Source of the DNA: Rhizobium mongolense subsp. loessense
GTDB lineage: Bacteria > Pseudomonadota > Alphaproteobacteria > Rhizobiales > Rhizobiaceae
Direction: 5' to 3'
DNA: 64,000 nt
Assembly (NCBI RefSeq): GCF_900099775.1
Contig: NZ_FMTM01000014.1
Span: 62,001 to 126,000 of the forward strand
The position numbers and the translations under genes were made by a program. Below, one piece after another: positions 16,050-25,497 of the stretch (its first letter is position 1; every line of letters begins with the position of its first letter). Below the pieces are notes generated by a model. The model did not search any database, was not told the origin of the DNA, and was given only the letters and a program-made list of their open reading frames with translations.

Positions 16050-19000
16050 ATGATTATTTCTTCCTGGCTGGAAAGCTTGGGATGCGGGCAATACGCCTCG
16101 GCCTTCGAGATCAATGCGATTGACGCGGAGATGCTGCCGAAGCTGACCTCCGACGACCTTAAAGAGATCGGGGTGGCCCCCCTCGCGCACAGAAAGAAAA
16201 TACTCGAGGCAATTGCTGGACTTGACGACGGCCAAGGGGCTCTGCGGCTGCCTCGTCAGGCGGATTTGACCGCCGTTCCTCCTCGCCCCCAGCCATTGTC
16301 CGCGCGGCCCCGAGAGGCGGAAAGACGCCAGCTGACAGTGATGTTCGTCGACCTGGTGGGTTCTACTGGCTTTTCCACCCATCTCGATCCTGAGGAAATG
16401 GGCGCGCTGTTGCGTGAGTTCCAGAATGCCGTGGCGGGCGACGTCGTCCGCTTTGACGGCTACGTGGCGAAGCTGATGGGCGATGGCGTGCTTTGTTATT
16501 TCGGCTGGCCCCAGACTCATGAGGACGAAGCCGAGCGAGCCGTCAAGGCAGGTCTTGCAGTTGTAGAAACCGTCAAGGGCTTGTCGACCAAGGGCGGCCA
16601 GCAACTCTCCGTTCGTGTTGGGATAGCAACCGGTCTGGTGGTCGTCGGCGACTTAGTCGGTTCCGGCGCCGCTCAAGAGAATGCAGTTGTCGGCGAGACA
16701 CCAAACCTCGCGGCCAGACTGCAAGCTCTGGCTGAACCGAACACAGTGCTGATTTCTGAACTTACATTCCGACTGACAGGTAAGCTCTTCGAGGTGAAGC
16801 GTATCCGTCCGCAGAAACTGCACGGTTTCGATACCCCCACGAATTCCTACCAAGTGATCGGGGAGGGCCGGGCGGAAAGCCGTTTCGACGCTCTCCACGC
16901 TGGAGCCACTGCTCCGCTGGCGGGTCGAGATCTTGACCTGGCCTTGTTGACCGAGCGATGGAATCTCGCGGCTTCGGGGGAAGGCCAGGTCGTCGAGCTC
17001 TTTGGCGAAGCAGGGATCGGAAAGTCACGCATCCTTCAGGAACTTCGCGAACGGTTGAAGGAGGAGAACGTCACATATTTGCGTTATTTCTGCTCACCTT
17101 ATCATACGCAGAGCGCGCTTTTCCCAGTCATTGACCAGTTGCTGCGCGCTGCCAGCATTTCACGGACGGATCCGCCCGAACGGCAGCTGGCGTTTCTCGA
17201 AGGAGTGCTTGCAGCGACCAACAATCCGCAGGAGGAAGTGGCGCTGATTGCCACCCTGTTGTCGATCCCCACGGGAGACCGTTATCCTAAACCCGATCTG
17301 ATGCCTCAAAAGTTGAAAACGCGCACATTCGAGGTCTTGGTCGACCAGCTGGTGGCACTTGCTGCAGCAAAGCCGATCCTCATGCTGCTTGAAGATGCGC
17401 ATTATCTTGATCCCGTATCGGCCGAGCTCTTCGATGTGATTGTGGATCGGATTCAAAAGCTTCCGATCATGCTGGTCGCCACATCCCGGCCGGAAGGCTT
17501 GGTTCGGTGGAATGGCCTTCCGCACGCAACTTTATTGACGCTGAACCGATTGAGTCGAGCGCAGGCGGCCTCGATTATCATGGTCATGACAGCAGGAAAG
17601 CGTCTTCCACCCTCGGTTCTCGACCAAATTCTTTCAAAAACCGAGGGCGTGCCGCTCTTCATCGAGGAATTGACCAAGGTCGTCTTGGAATCGGGCATGC
17701 TTAGCGACACAGGCGAGGACTACGAACTGTCAGGCCCTCTGCCTTCGCTGGCGGTACCTGCAACGCTGCACGACTCTTTGATGGCAAGGCTCGATCGGCT
17801 GGCCTCGGTCAGGGAGGTTGCCCAGATCGGTGCAGTGATCGGCCGGGAATTCAGTCACGAATTGCTGGCTGCTGCCGCTGGGCTGGCAGAATCCGAGCTG
17901 GAGAGGGCGACTGACCAGCTTGTGGCTGCAGGCCTGGTATTCCGCCGTGGCGTAGGCGGCGATGTCACCTACGCCTTCAAACACGCATTGGTTCAAGATG
18001 CCGCTTACGGGAGCCTTTTATTGAGCCGACGCCAACAGCTACACGCGCGAATTGCGCACATCATGGAGGAACGCTTTCCCGAAAAGGTGGAAGCTGAGCC
18101 AGAGTTGCTTGCGCATCATTTCAACCAGGCCTCTCTTTTAGACAAGGCCGTCGAGTATAACGAATTGGCCGGTCGGCGTGCGCTTTCGCGCTCCTCGATA
18201 TCGGAAGCGCTTGTTCGGTTCCGGAATGCCCTGAACGGATTGGCGGCTCTCCCGCCCTCCAAGCAGCGATCGCGGCGAGAACTAGCGATTCAGGTAGCGC
18301 TCGGCAGCGCGCAAGTGGCATCACATGGTTTTGCCGCGCCGGAAACAGGAGCGGCGTACCTGCGGGCACACGAGCTGTGCGAAGAGCTGGATGAGGTGCG
18401 CCAGCTGTTCCCGGTTCTCTACGGCCTCTGCCTCTACCATCTCTACGCGGCCGAGCTTGGTGAAGCACGCCGCGCCGCCGACAAGCTGCTGGAGCTGGCC
18501 GGTCAGAACAATGACCGCGGCCTGTCCTTCTTCGCCCATCGGGCGGCGGGTGTCAGCGCACTTCCCGCAGGCGAATTTTTGCGTGCTCGCGCCCATTTGA
18601 AGGAAGCACTGTCACTTTATGACCCGCAGGAGCATCGGTCGGAAGCATTCGTCTATGCCTTTGACCCCCGCGTCGTCTGTCTCGACTATCTGGCCCGCAC
18701 TCTATTGCCGCTTGGTTTGCCTGATCAGGCGATCGCGGCCAATGATGAAGCGGTGCGGGAAGCGAGAAGCTTAGAACACCGCAACAGTCTCGCTCTGCCT
18801 TTGTTTTTCGGGGGCGTCGTCCATCAGATACTCGGCAATCGGGAGGCTGTGAAAAGTCGGGCCCGTGAACTCCTGGAAATATCAGAAGAGGCGGGATTTC
18901 GCTTTTGGCAGGCAGGAGCAATGATCCTGCATGCCTGGGCAATTGCCGAGGAGGGCGAAACAGATCGTGGCAGATCCGATTTGTTAAGGGGTATTGAAGA

Positions 19001-19430
19001 GTGGCGTCGCACCGGGGCGAAGTACATGTCGCCGTACTTCTCGGCGGTTCAAGCCCAGATCGCCATGAAAGCCGGACATCCGGGTGCGGCCCTCGCCCTG
19101 CTTGTGGAAGCACAGCAGGTCATCGAACGTACCAATGAGCGTTGGTTCGCGGCCGAGGTTTTCCGTCTTCAGGGAGAGGCCATGCTGCAAATCGATCCCG
19201 AACGGAAAACGATGGCTGCGGAGCGCTTCGGCGAGGCGCTGGCCACTGCCCGAGCACAGGGCGCACGCTTTTGGGAACTGAGGGCGGCAATGAGCCTTGC
19301 GCGGATTGACGACGAAGCGTCCGCGCGTGAACAGCTTGCCCAAATTTGTGAAAGTTTCACAGAGGGTATGGCACTGCCAGACCTTAGGAACGCGCAATTG
19401 CTAAGCGGACGCACCGCAGGAGCAGCTTAG
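16050..19430 (+). CDS. SAM domain-class III nucleotide cyclase-ATPase-helical repeat protein 1
   Basis: A 1126-residue multidomain signalling protein. A SAM-like domain at 1-60 (WLESLGCGQYASAFEINAID) is followed by a class III cyclase catalytic domain at about 92-270. This has metal-binding Asp101 (VMFVDLVGST) and Asp145 (KLMGDGV), substrate Lys141, and Asn219/Arg223 (GETPNLAARLQ). The Asp that normally selects adenine appears to be Ala. A STAND-like AAA ATPase follows (Walker A GEAGIGKS, 319-326; HAL/winged-helix part to about 700), then TPR-like helical repeats to the end. It probably makes cyclic nucleotide in response to a signal sensed by the repeats. The ATG at 16050 follows GGGGAGGGG. 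A paralogue lies at 59328-62690. Confidence 0.9.
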   Translation: MIISSWLESLGCGQYASAFEINAIDAEMLPKLTSDDLKEIGVAPLAHRKKILEAIAGLDDGQGALRLPRQADLTAVPPRPQPLSARPREAERRQLTVMFVDLVGSTGFSTHLDPEEMGALLREFQNAVAGDVVRFDGYVAKLMGDGVLCYFGWPQTHEDEAERAVKAGLAVVETVKGLSTKGGQQLSVRVGIATGLVVVGDLVGSGAAQENAVVGETPNLAARLQALAEPNTVLISELTFRLTGKLFEVKRIRPQKLHGFDTPTNSYQVIGEGRAESRFDALHAGATAPLAGRDLDLALLTERWNLAASGEGQVVELFGEAGIGKSRILQELRERLKEENVTYLRYFCSPYHTQSALFPVIDQLLRAASISRTDPPERQLAFLEGVLAATNNPQEEVALIATLLSIPTGDRYPKPDLMPQKLKTRTFEVLVDQLVALAAAKPILMLLEDAHYLDPVSAELFDVIVDRIQKLPIMLVATSRPEGLVRWNGLPHATLLTLNRLSRAQAASIIMVMTAGKRLPPSVLDQILSKTEGVPLFIEELTKVVLESGMLSDTGEDYELSGPLPSLAVPATLHDSLMARLDRLASVREVAQIGAVIGREFSHELLAAAAGLAESELERATDQLVAAGLVFRRGVGGDVTYAFKHALVQDAAYGSLLLSRRQQLHARIAHIMEERFPEKVEAEPELLAHHFNQASLLDKAVEYNELAGRRALSRSSISEALVRFRNALNGLAALPPSKQRSRRELAIQVALGSAQVASHGFAAPETGAAYLRAHELCEELDEVRQLFPVLYGLCLYHLYAAELGEARRAADKLLELAGQNNDRGLSFFAHRAAGVSALPAGEFLRARAHLKEALSLYDPQEHRSEAFVYAFDPRVVCLDYLARTLLPLGLPDQAIAANDEAVREARSLEHRNSLALPLFFGGVVHQILGNREAVKSRARELLEISEEAGFRFWQAGAMILHAWAIAEEGETDRGRSDLLRGIEEWRRTGAKYMSPYFSAVQAQIAMKAGHPGAALALLVEAQQVIERTNERWFAAEVFRLQGEAMLQIDPERKTMAAERFGEALATARAQGARFWELRAAMSLARIDDEASAREQLAQICESFTEGMALPDLRNAQLLSGRTAGAA

Positions 19431-19450
19431 CCCACAGCCAGGAGGTGACC

Positions 19451-19831
19451 ATGCCGGAGTCGAATATCCGCGAAATAGTCAAGGACGCCAACGACCGCTG
19501 GAATGCAGCTTTCAACAGCGGAGATTCAGCTTCGATTGCGGCTCTGTACACCGAAGACGGAACCGTGCTGCCGCACACACATGCAATCGTAAAGGGCCGC
19601 ACGGCAATCGCCGATTTCTGGGCCGGAATGATCTCGGCCGGGATCAAAGGCCACGGCATAGAATTGCTTGATGCCCAGAATGCGGGTGACATCGCCTATT
19701 CCAGCGGCAAGTGGTGGGCGTCTGGTTTGGGAGAAGACGGGAAGGCGATACGCTACGAGGGCACGATCGTCACGATCTTGCGAAAACAAAGCGACGGTTC
19801 CTGGAAGACGTGCCTGCACACGTGGAACTGA
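19451..19831 (+). CDS. NTF2/SnoaL-like protein (DUF4440/SgcJ type)
   Basis: Small 126-residue protein with the cone-shaped NTF2-like fold pattern: REIVKDANDRWNAAFNSGD, then SIAALYTEDGTVLPHTHAIV and KGRTAIADFWAGMI, ending in DGSWKTCLHTWN. Such proteins bind small ligands or act as isomerases or ketosteroid-isomerase-like enzymes, and no specific reaction can be assigned. The ATG at 19451 follows AGGAGG (19440-19445). It starts 20 bp after the giant cyclase gene on the same strand, so the two are probably co-transcribed. Whether it serves the cyclase is unknown. Confidence 0.8.
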   Translation: MPESNIREIVKDANDRWNAAFNSGDSASIAALYTEDGTVLPHTHAIVKGRTAIADFWAGMISAGIKGHGIELLDAQNAGDIAYSSGKWWASGLGEDGKAIRYEGTIVTILRKQSDGSWKTCLHTWN

Positions 19832-19940
19832 AGCGATTGGAGACGGGGGCACGTTCAGGAAATTCCCCCCTGGTGAGCTTATAACGCCTTGTGGGGACGC
19901 GATGGACCCCACTTGATCATTTGGCGCGACCCCGACAGCC

Positions 19941-21254
19941 TCACGCCTTCAGGAAAACTTCAATGACCGGCACCGTGACCGACGGCCTGCGTACAGGCAA
20001 CACGAAGCTGACGGTATCTTCGCCGACGGGGAACTGGCTGTTCTTCCAAAGTGTATTTCCGGATGGCTTGAGCCAGGCTACCTCGCTGCCATCGTGCAGA
20101 AACTGGGCATACTCGATCTTGCCCGCCAGCGCGTCGAAATGCAGGTGCCGGAACGGCCAGTTGAAAAGGTGGATGTAGAGCCGGCTGCCATTTTGCGTCA
20201 GCCTGCAGTCGAGCGGCGCGGAGAATTCAGACTGCGTGCAGCCGTAGATGCTGCGCCCATGCAGCGCGATCCATTCTTCGTAGGCGCTGAGCGCAGCCTT
20301 AGCGCGATGATCAAGCGTGCCGCGCGCCGTCGGACCGACGTTCATCAACAAGTTGCCGCCCATCGCCACACTGCCGATCAGGAGCTGGATCAGCTGCTCG
20401 GGGCTTTTCCAACTATCCTCGTCTCGGTGATAACCCCATGAGCCGCTGAAGGTGTGGCACGCCTCCCAGGTCATCCGTTTGCCGTCTCGTTCAGGCCAGG
20501 CACGAGGCACATATTGCTCCGGCGTAACGATATCGGGCACGAGGTCGGCAAGATCGAGCCGGTTGTTGATGATCGTATCCGGCGCGAGTTCGCGCACCAG
20601 GCGCACCAACGATTCGCTCTCCCAGTCCTTTTGCCCTTTGCCGACGAGGTCGCCCTGCTTCCACTGCGGGTAGGAGAAATCGAACCACATGACATCGACC
20701 CGCCCGAAGTCGGTAAGCAGTTCGCGGACCTGCTCGCGCATGACGGCAGCATAGCGTCGAATGTCGCGCGCTTCATTGATTTTCACGGCATCGGGACGGT
20801 TGCGCTGAGGATGACGCGGGTCGATCGTAAAATCTGGATGGTGCCAGTCGATCAGCGAATAGTAGAAGCCGATCTTCAGTCCTTCGGCTCGAAATGCTTC
20901 CACGAACGGAAGCAGAAGATCTCGTCCGTAGGGCGTGTTGGTCACCTTGTAGTCGGTCGTTTTGGTATCCCACAGACAGAAACCTTCATGGTGCTTGGAG
21001 GTCAGCACGACGTATTTCATGCCTGCGGCGCGGGCACGCCTGGCCCAGTCGCGGGGATCGTAAAGATCCGGATCGAAATGATCGAAATAGTTCTGATAGT
21101 CGGCGTCGCTCAGCTCTTCGCGGCTTTTCACCCATTCGTGCCTCGCCGGCAGCGCGTAGAGCCCCCAGTGCACGAAAAGACCGAAGCGGTCATGCACAAA
21201 CCACGCCTTCTTTGCATCCGGCAAGGTTAAAGCCTGCAGGTTCTGCACATTCAT
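19941..21254 (-). CDS. Alpha-L-fucosidase (GH29)
   Basis: Glycoside hydrolase family 29, 437 residues, releasing alpha-L-fucose from oligosaccharides. Recognisable segments are WFVHDRFGLFVHWGLYALP, YVVLTSKHHEGFCLWDT, and VDVMWFDFSYPQW, whose Asp is the family's catalytic nucleophile. No secretion signal is seen, so it should act in the cytoplasm on imported oligosaccharides. AGGAGGAG precedes the ATG. It lies downstream of a LacI regulator on the same strand and is divergent from an Opp-type importer with a GH39 enzyme. Together they suggest uptake of a fucosylated plant or microbial glycan followed by intracellular trimming. Confidence 0.9.
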   Translation of the reverse strand: MNVQNLQALTLPDAKKAWFVHDRFGLFVHWGLYALPARHEWVKSREELSDADYQNYFDHFDPDLYDPRDWARRARAAGMKYVVLTSKHHEGFCLWDTKTTDYKVTNTPYGRDLLLPFVEAFRAEGLKIGFYYSLIDWHHPDFTIDPRHPQRNRPDAVKINEARDIRRYAAVMREQVRELLTDFGRVDVMWFDFSYPQWKQGDLVGKGQKDWESESLVRLVRELAPDTIINNRLDLADLVPDIVTPEQYVPRAWPERDGKRMTWEACHTFSGSWGYHRDEDSWKSPEQLIQLLIGSVAMGGNLLMNVGPTARGTLDHRAKAALSAYEEWIALHGRSIYGCTQSEFSAPLDCRLTQNGSRLYIHLFNWPFRHLHFDALAGKIEYAQFLHDGSEVAWLKPSGNTLWKNSQFPVGEDTVSFVLPVRRPSVTVPVIEVFLKA

Positions 21255-21277
21255 CGAAAACTCCTCCTGTCTGTCTG

Positions 21278-22327
21278 TCAGGTCGTCTCGCGGACCATGA
21301 GCTCCGGCTCGATCACGACCCCGTGCTGCTTATTTTTCGTGACGATGCGGCTGAGTAGAAGCCTTACGGCCGCTTCGCCCATCTCGCGCTTGTGCACGCG
21401 CAGGGTGGTCAAGGCCGGAGACATCAGCTCGGCAATCGGTATGTCGTCGAAGCCGACCAGAGCCATTTGCTGCGGTACGGTGATGCCCGCCGCCCGGCAG
21501 GCTTTCATGGCGCCGATCGCGTTGAGATCGTTATAGCAGACCAGGGCGTCGAAGCCCGACTTCGCGCCCAACAGCTCTTCTGCCGCGATGCGCCCGCCGG
21601 CAACCGTTGGGTCGCAGTAGATTGGCTCGGGCGCCTGGAGACCGTGTTCGGCCAATGTCTTGCCGATGCCGATCAGGCGACATTTACCGCCATAGGAATT
21701 GCGAGGACCGGCGATGATTGCAATCTTGCGCCGGCCACGCGCCACGAGGTGGTTGATCGCCTGGGAAGCGCCATGCTCATAGTCGGTCATTATGGTGCCG
21801 GCGACATCCTTCGGCGCCTCACGGTTGATAAGCACCGCTGCGCGATGTGGGCTGAGCGCCTTGTGCAGCGCCGCGTCTGGCAGGCGCGCGCTGCACACGA
21901 TGATTCCATCGACACGATGCATCAGGAACGCATCGATCAACTCAGCCTCGCGCTTGCTGCTTTCCACGACGTTCGACAGCAGCAGATTGTAGCCGGCGGC
22001 ATTGGCCGCGTCTTCCGCACCGCGGATAATCTCGGGAAAGAACGGGTTGGTAATGTCTGGAACCAGAAATCCAATGGTTCTCGATCGATCGGACCGCAGC
22101 CCGCGTGCGAAAGGATTGGGCCGGTAGTTCAGCGCGCTGGCAGCCGAGACAACACGCTCGCTGGTTTCGGCACTGGCGCCGCCATGGCCATTCAGCACCC
22201 GTGAAACGGTCATCGGCGACACGCCCGCCGCGCGGGCCACGTCGGCGATGGTGATCTTCGATTCGAAATCCTTTGGCCGGGTCAAATGCTCGTCTCGCAG
22301 CAAACTGATGATAACGATATCGCACAT
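21278..22327 (-). CDS. LacI family transcriptional regulator
   Basis: Sugar-responsive repressor. The N-terminal helix-turn-helix reads ITIADVARAAGVSPMTVSRVLNG and is followed by a periplasmic-binding-protein-like ligand domain (RTIGFLVPDITNPFFPEI onward). I place the start at the ATG at 22327, giving about 349 residues. A further ATG at 22372 and a TTG closer to the HTH are alternatives, since none has a good ribosome site. It precedes the GH29 gene and is divergent from the Opp-type operon. It probably controls both through the palindrome at 22394-22413. Confidence 0.88.
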   Translation of the reverse strand: MCDIVIISLLRDEHLTRPKDFESKITIADVARAAGVSPMTVSRVLNGHGGASAETSERVVSAASALNYRPNPFARGLRSDRSRTIGFLVPDITNPFFPEIIRGAEDAANAAGYNLLLSNVVESSKREAELIDAFLMHRVDGIIVCSARLPDAALHKALSPHRAAVLINREAPKDVAGTIMTDYEHGASQAINHLVARGRRKIAIIAGPRNSYGGKCRLIGIGKTLAEHGLQAPEPIYCDPTVAGGRIAAEELLGAKSGFDALVCYNDLNAIGAMKACRAAGITVPQQMALVGFDDIPIAELMSPALTTLRVHKREMGEAAVRLLLSRIVTKNKQHGVVIEPELMVRETT

Positions 22328-22382
22328 ATATGAGATAAAAGCCAAGCAAAATGTGGCAGTTGTAGGCGCCAAGAGAATCCGT

Positions 22383-22413
22383 TTGACAGAAGGTTACGGT
22401 AACGATAACGTAA
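22383..22413 (+). promoter_or_regulatory. Promoter and LacI-type operator of the glycan importer operon
   Basis: TTGACA at 22383-22388 is a good -35. About 15-17 bp downstream an imperfect 20-bp palindrome spans 22394-22413 (TTACGGTAACGATAACGTAA, 16 of 20 symmetric) and covers the -10 area. A LacI-family regulator is encoded next to it in the opposite direction. This is a classic repressor arrangement, inferred from sequence only. Confidence 0.5.
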
Positions 22414-22475
22414 ACCAACGACGGAGAAGAACTAGAGGATAACGACAAACGTCTGCGGGTTCACATTGGGAGGAA

Positions 22476-24404
22476 ATGATGAAGCTCGTCCAAGATCTGC
22501 AACGGCAAGCCGCTCGTGCTGCCGTTCTCGCACTTGTTGTTGGCGCCGGCTGGGCCGGGGCTGCAGCTGCATTTCAGGAGTCTCCGCAGCTCAAAGCGCT
22601 CGTGGATGCGGGAAAATTGCCCCCTGTTGACAAGCGCCTCCCGGCAAAGCCCCTCGTACTCACGCCGCTCCAGTCGGTTGGCAGTTACGGCGGCACCTGG
22701 CGCACCGCCACTTTCGGCGGCGGCGACAGCGAGATCGAGCGCTCGATCGGCTATACCCGGCTTGTGCGCTGGAACCCCGAATGGACTGAGGTCATTCCCG
22801 ATATCGCCGAGAGCTTCGAGGTCAATTCCGACGCCACGGAATACACGTTCACTCTGCGCGAAGGCACCCGCTGGTCGGACGGCGAGCCCTTCAGCGCCGA
22901 CGACCTGATCTTCTGGGACGAGCATGTCCTGCGCAACAAGGAAATCACGCCCTCGCCCCCGGCATGGCTGACGGCAGGCGGCGAGCCCGTCAAAGTCGAG
23001 AAGCTTAGCGACTACAAGGTCGTGTTCAAATTCAAGGCGCCCAACGGCCTGTTCCTGATGAACATGGCCACCATCCGCGGCGCCGATATCCTTGCCGCCT
23101 CGCCGGCGCACTACCTCAAGAAATTCCACAAGGATTTCAATCCAGAAGGCATCGCCGCGCTGGTCAAGCAGGCCGGTGCGGCAGACTGGGTGCAGCTCTT
23201 CAACAACAAGATCTCGTTCCCGGGTCGCTGGCGTGACGTCGGCCGCCCGGTGCTCGACGCCTGGATGCTGACCGCCCCCTATGTTGGCACATCGCAGGTC
23301 GTGGCCGAGCGCAACCCTTACTATGCGAAGGTCGACACCGCTGGCAACCAGCTGCCCTATCTCGACAAGGTCACCATCGACGTGATGGAAGACACCCAGG
23401 CGATCATTCTGAAGGCGATCAATGGCGAGATCGACATGCAGAACCGTTTCATCGAGACCACGGACGCCCGCCCGGTCATCGTTCAGAACCAGGAAAAGGG
23501 CGGATACAGGCTTTTCATCGCGCGGCCGGCTTGGTCCAACGCCTTGCTTATCACGCTGAACCAGACCCACAAGAACAAGGTGCTGCGCAAGATCTTCTCC
23601 GATAAAAACTTTCGCATCGGTCTCAGCCACGCCATCAACCGCGAGGAGCTCAACCAGCTCATCTACGCCGGTCAATCGAAGCCATACCAGGCCGCTCCGC
23701 GTGAGGGCAGCGCGCTCTATGACGAACAGATGGCGACCCAGTACCTCGAGTACGACGTCAATCTTGCCAACCGGTATCTCGACAAGGCGGGACTGAGCAC
23801 TCGCGACGCCGAAGGGTACAGACTCGGGCCGGACGGCAGGCGCGTAACCTTCGCCATAGACGTGCTGACGGGTAGTCCGATCCAAAGTGACGCACTCGAA
23901 TTGATCCAGCGCTACTGGAGGACGGTCGGCATCGATATGCAGCCGCGACCGACCGAGCGCTCGCTCATCTTCGCCCGTCTTCAGACCAACGAGAACGATG
24001 GCATCGGCTGGGTCGGCGGCGGAGGCTACGATTTTCTGGGACTGCTCGATCCCAAATGGTACTTCCCGCATGAATATGAATCGAGCTTCGCTACCGCCTG
24101 GGGTCTTTACTACCAGAACCCCAACGATCCGAACGCCGAGGAGCCGAGCGAGGAAGCCAAGAAGCAGATGGATCTGTACCGGAAGGTGCAGCAGAGCGCG
24201 ACACTTGAGCAGCAGCTCGCGGCCATGAAGGAACTGCTCGCCATTACACGCGACCAATTCTACATCATCGGTACCAACCTCGAACCCGACCGCGTGGGCA
24301 TCGTCAAGAAGAATATGCGCAACGTGCCCGACGTCATCCCGAGCACCTCTTTCTACATGATCCCCGGGCCGGTGAAGCCCGAGACCTTCTACTACGAAAA
24401 CTGA
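22476..24404 (+). CDS. Oligopeptide/oligosaccharide-type ABC substrate-binding protein (family 5)
   Basis: Periplasmic binding protein of the Opp/Dpp family, 642 residues. A basic start is followed by a hydrophobic signal (ARAAVLALVVGAGWAGAAAA). Typical motifs include YTFTLREGTRWSDGEPFSADD (residues about 125-145), shared by family 5 binding proteins. The ribosome site GGGAGGA stands just before the ATG. It opens a seven-gene operon with two permeases, two ATPases, an IolB-like enzyme and a GH39 hydrolase. Given those neighbours and the divergent fucosidase, an oligosaccharide is a likelier ligand than a peptide. Several rhizobial Opp-like systems are known to carry sugars, such as AgpA for alpha-galactosides. 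Confidence 0.9.
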   Translation: MMKLVQDLQRQAARAAVLALVVGAGWAGAAAAFQESPQLKALVDAGKLPPVDKRLPAKPLVLTPLQSVGSYGGTWRTATFGGGDSEIERSIGYTRLVRWNPEWTEVIPDIAESFEVNSDATEYTFTLREGTRWSDGEPFSADDLIFWDEHVLRNKEITPSPPAWLTAGGEPVKVEKLSDYKVVFKFKAPNGLFLMNMATIRGADILAASPAHYLKKFHKDFNPEGIAALVKQAGAADWVQLFNNKISFPGRWRDVGRPVLDAWMLTAPYVGTSQVVAERNPYYAKVDTAGNQLPYLDKVTIDVMEDTQAIILKAINGEIDMQNRFIETTDARPVIVQNQEKGGYRLFIARPAWSNALLITLNQTHKNKVLRKIFSDKNFRIGLSHAINREELNQLIYAGQSKPYQAAPREGSALYDEQMATQYLEYDVNLANRYLDKAGLSTRDAEGYRLGPDGRRVTFAIDVLTGSPIQSDALELIQRYWRTVGIDMQPRPTERSLIFARLQTNENDGIGWVGGGGYDFLGLLDPKWYFPHEYESSFATAWGLYYQNPNDPNAEEPSEEAKKQMDLYRKVQQSATLEQQLAAMKELLAITRDQFYIIGTNLEPDRVGIVKKNMRNVPDVIPSTSFYMIPGPVKPETFYYEN

Positions 24405-24418
24405 CCTTCCGAACCGGA

Positions 24419-24439
24419 CGGCGACAGGAAATGTCGCCG
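24419..24439 (+). terminator. Intercistronic hairpin after the binding-protein gene
   Basis: CGGCGACA-GGAAA-TGTCGCCG, an 8-bp perfect stem 14 bp after the binding-protein stop and without a T run. Such hairpins between a binding-protein gene and its permeases often stabilise the upstream mRNA so that the binding protein is made in excess. Function inferred. Confidence 0.45.
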
Positions 24440-24494
24440 CCCTTGTGTCTTGTGGCAGGCGATCTGCCCACAAACACCCGCAAGGAGCGAAGAA

Positions 24495-25481
24495 ATGGCC
24501 GGATTCATGATCAGACGCCTGCTCTACATGATCCCGATGATGTTCGTGATTTCGATCGTCACGTTCATCATCATCCAGCTTCCGCCGGGCGATTTCCTGA
24601 CGGCTTTGACCGCCCGGCTGGCGTCGCAGAACGAAACCATCGATCCCGGGGTGATCGCAGGCCTGCGCGAGCGCTATGGGCTCGATCAGCCCTTGATCGT
24701 CCAATACTGGAAGTGGATCAGCGGCATTTTGCTGCGCGGCGATTTCGGGCAGTCCTTCGACTGGAACAAACCGGTCAGCGAGCTTATCTGGTCGCGCCTG
24801 AACCTGACGATGGTGGTTTCGCTCATCACGCTGATCTTCGTTTGGGCGGTGGCATTCCCGATCGGCATCTATTCGGCCGTGCGGCAATATTCCGTGGGCG
24901 ACTACATCGCCACCTTCTTCGGCTTCCTCGGCCTTGCCATTCCAAGCTTCCTGCTGGCGCTGGTGCTGATGTATTTCAGCGCTCACTATTTCGGGCTGAG
25001 CATCGGTGGACTGTTCTCACCCGAATACATGAACGCCGCCTGGAGCTGGGGCAAGCTTTGGGATCTCATGAAGCATATGTGGATCCCCGTCATCGTGCTC
25101 GGCACCGGCGCGACGGCAGCCCTCATCCGCATCATGCGAGCAAACCTGCTGGACGAGCTCAACAAGCCCTATGTCGACATGGCACGCGCCCGCGGACTCA
25201 GCGAGACCAGGCTCCTCTTGAAATATCCGGTGCGCGTGGCGCTCAATCCGTTCGTCTCAACGCTCGGCTGGGTGTTACCGCATCTCGTCTCCGGTGCGGT
25301 CGTCGTGTCTATCGTGCTCAGCCTGCCGACAACCGGGCCGCTGCTGCTCAGCGCGCTTTTTGCCCAAGATATGTATCTGGCCGGCAGCATCATTCTGCTC
25401 ATGAGCATCCTTACCCTCATCGGTACGCTGATCTCCGACCTGCTTCTTGCATGGCTCGATCCGCGGATCCGCAACGGTTAA
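24495..25481 (+). CDS. ABC transporter permease (OppB/DppB type)
   Basis: Inner-membrane permease of 328 residues. The N-terminus FMIRRLLYMIPMMFVISIVTF is the usual first helix of DppB-type permeases, followed by the PPGD segment and four to five more helices. The EAA-like loop is near ARARGLSETRLLLKY. I choose the ATG at 24495 because AAGGAGCG lies just upstream; the earlier ATG at 24450 has no ribosome site. It pairs with the OppC-type permease 16 bp downstream. Confidence 0.93.
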   Translation: MAGFMIRRLLYMIPMMFVISIVTFIIIQLPPGDFLTALTARLASQNETIDPGVIAGLRERYGLDQPLIVQYWKWISGILLRGDFGQSFDWNKPVSELIWSRLNLTMVVSLITLIFVWAVAFPIGIYSAVRQYSVGDYIATFFGFLGLAIPSFLLALVLMYFSAHYFGLSIGGLFSPEYMNAAWSWGKLWDLMKHMWIPVIVLGTGATAALIRIMRANLLDELNKPYVDMARARGLSETRLLLKYPVRVALNPFVSTLGWVLPHLVSGAVVVSIVLSLPTTGPLLLSALFAQDMYLAGSIILLMSILTLIGTLISDLLLAWLDPRIRNG

Positions 25482-25497
25482 AGAGGAGGCACCCGCA

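Noticed and set aside
15353..16114. A 253-codon minus-strand frame over the sRNA region
   Set aside because: No ribosome site and an unusual composition rich in Lys, Arg, Pro and Ser; it overlaps the sRNA and the start of the cyclase gene.
22461..24986. An 841-codon open frame on the minus strand
   Set aside because: It is the exact antisense of the binding-protein and permease genes; its protein is rich in Arg, His and Asp with no domain, as expected for a GC-rich shadow frame.
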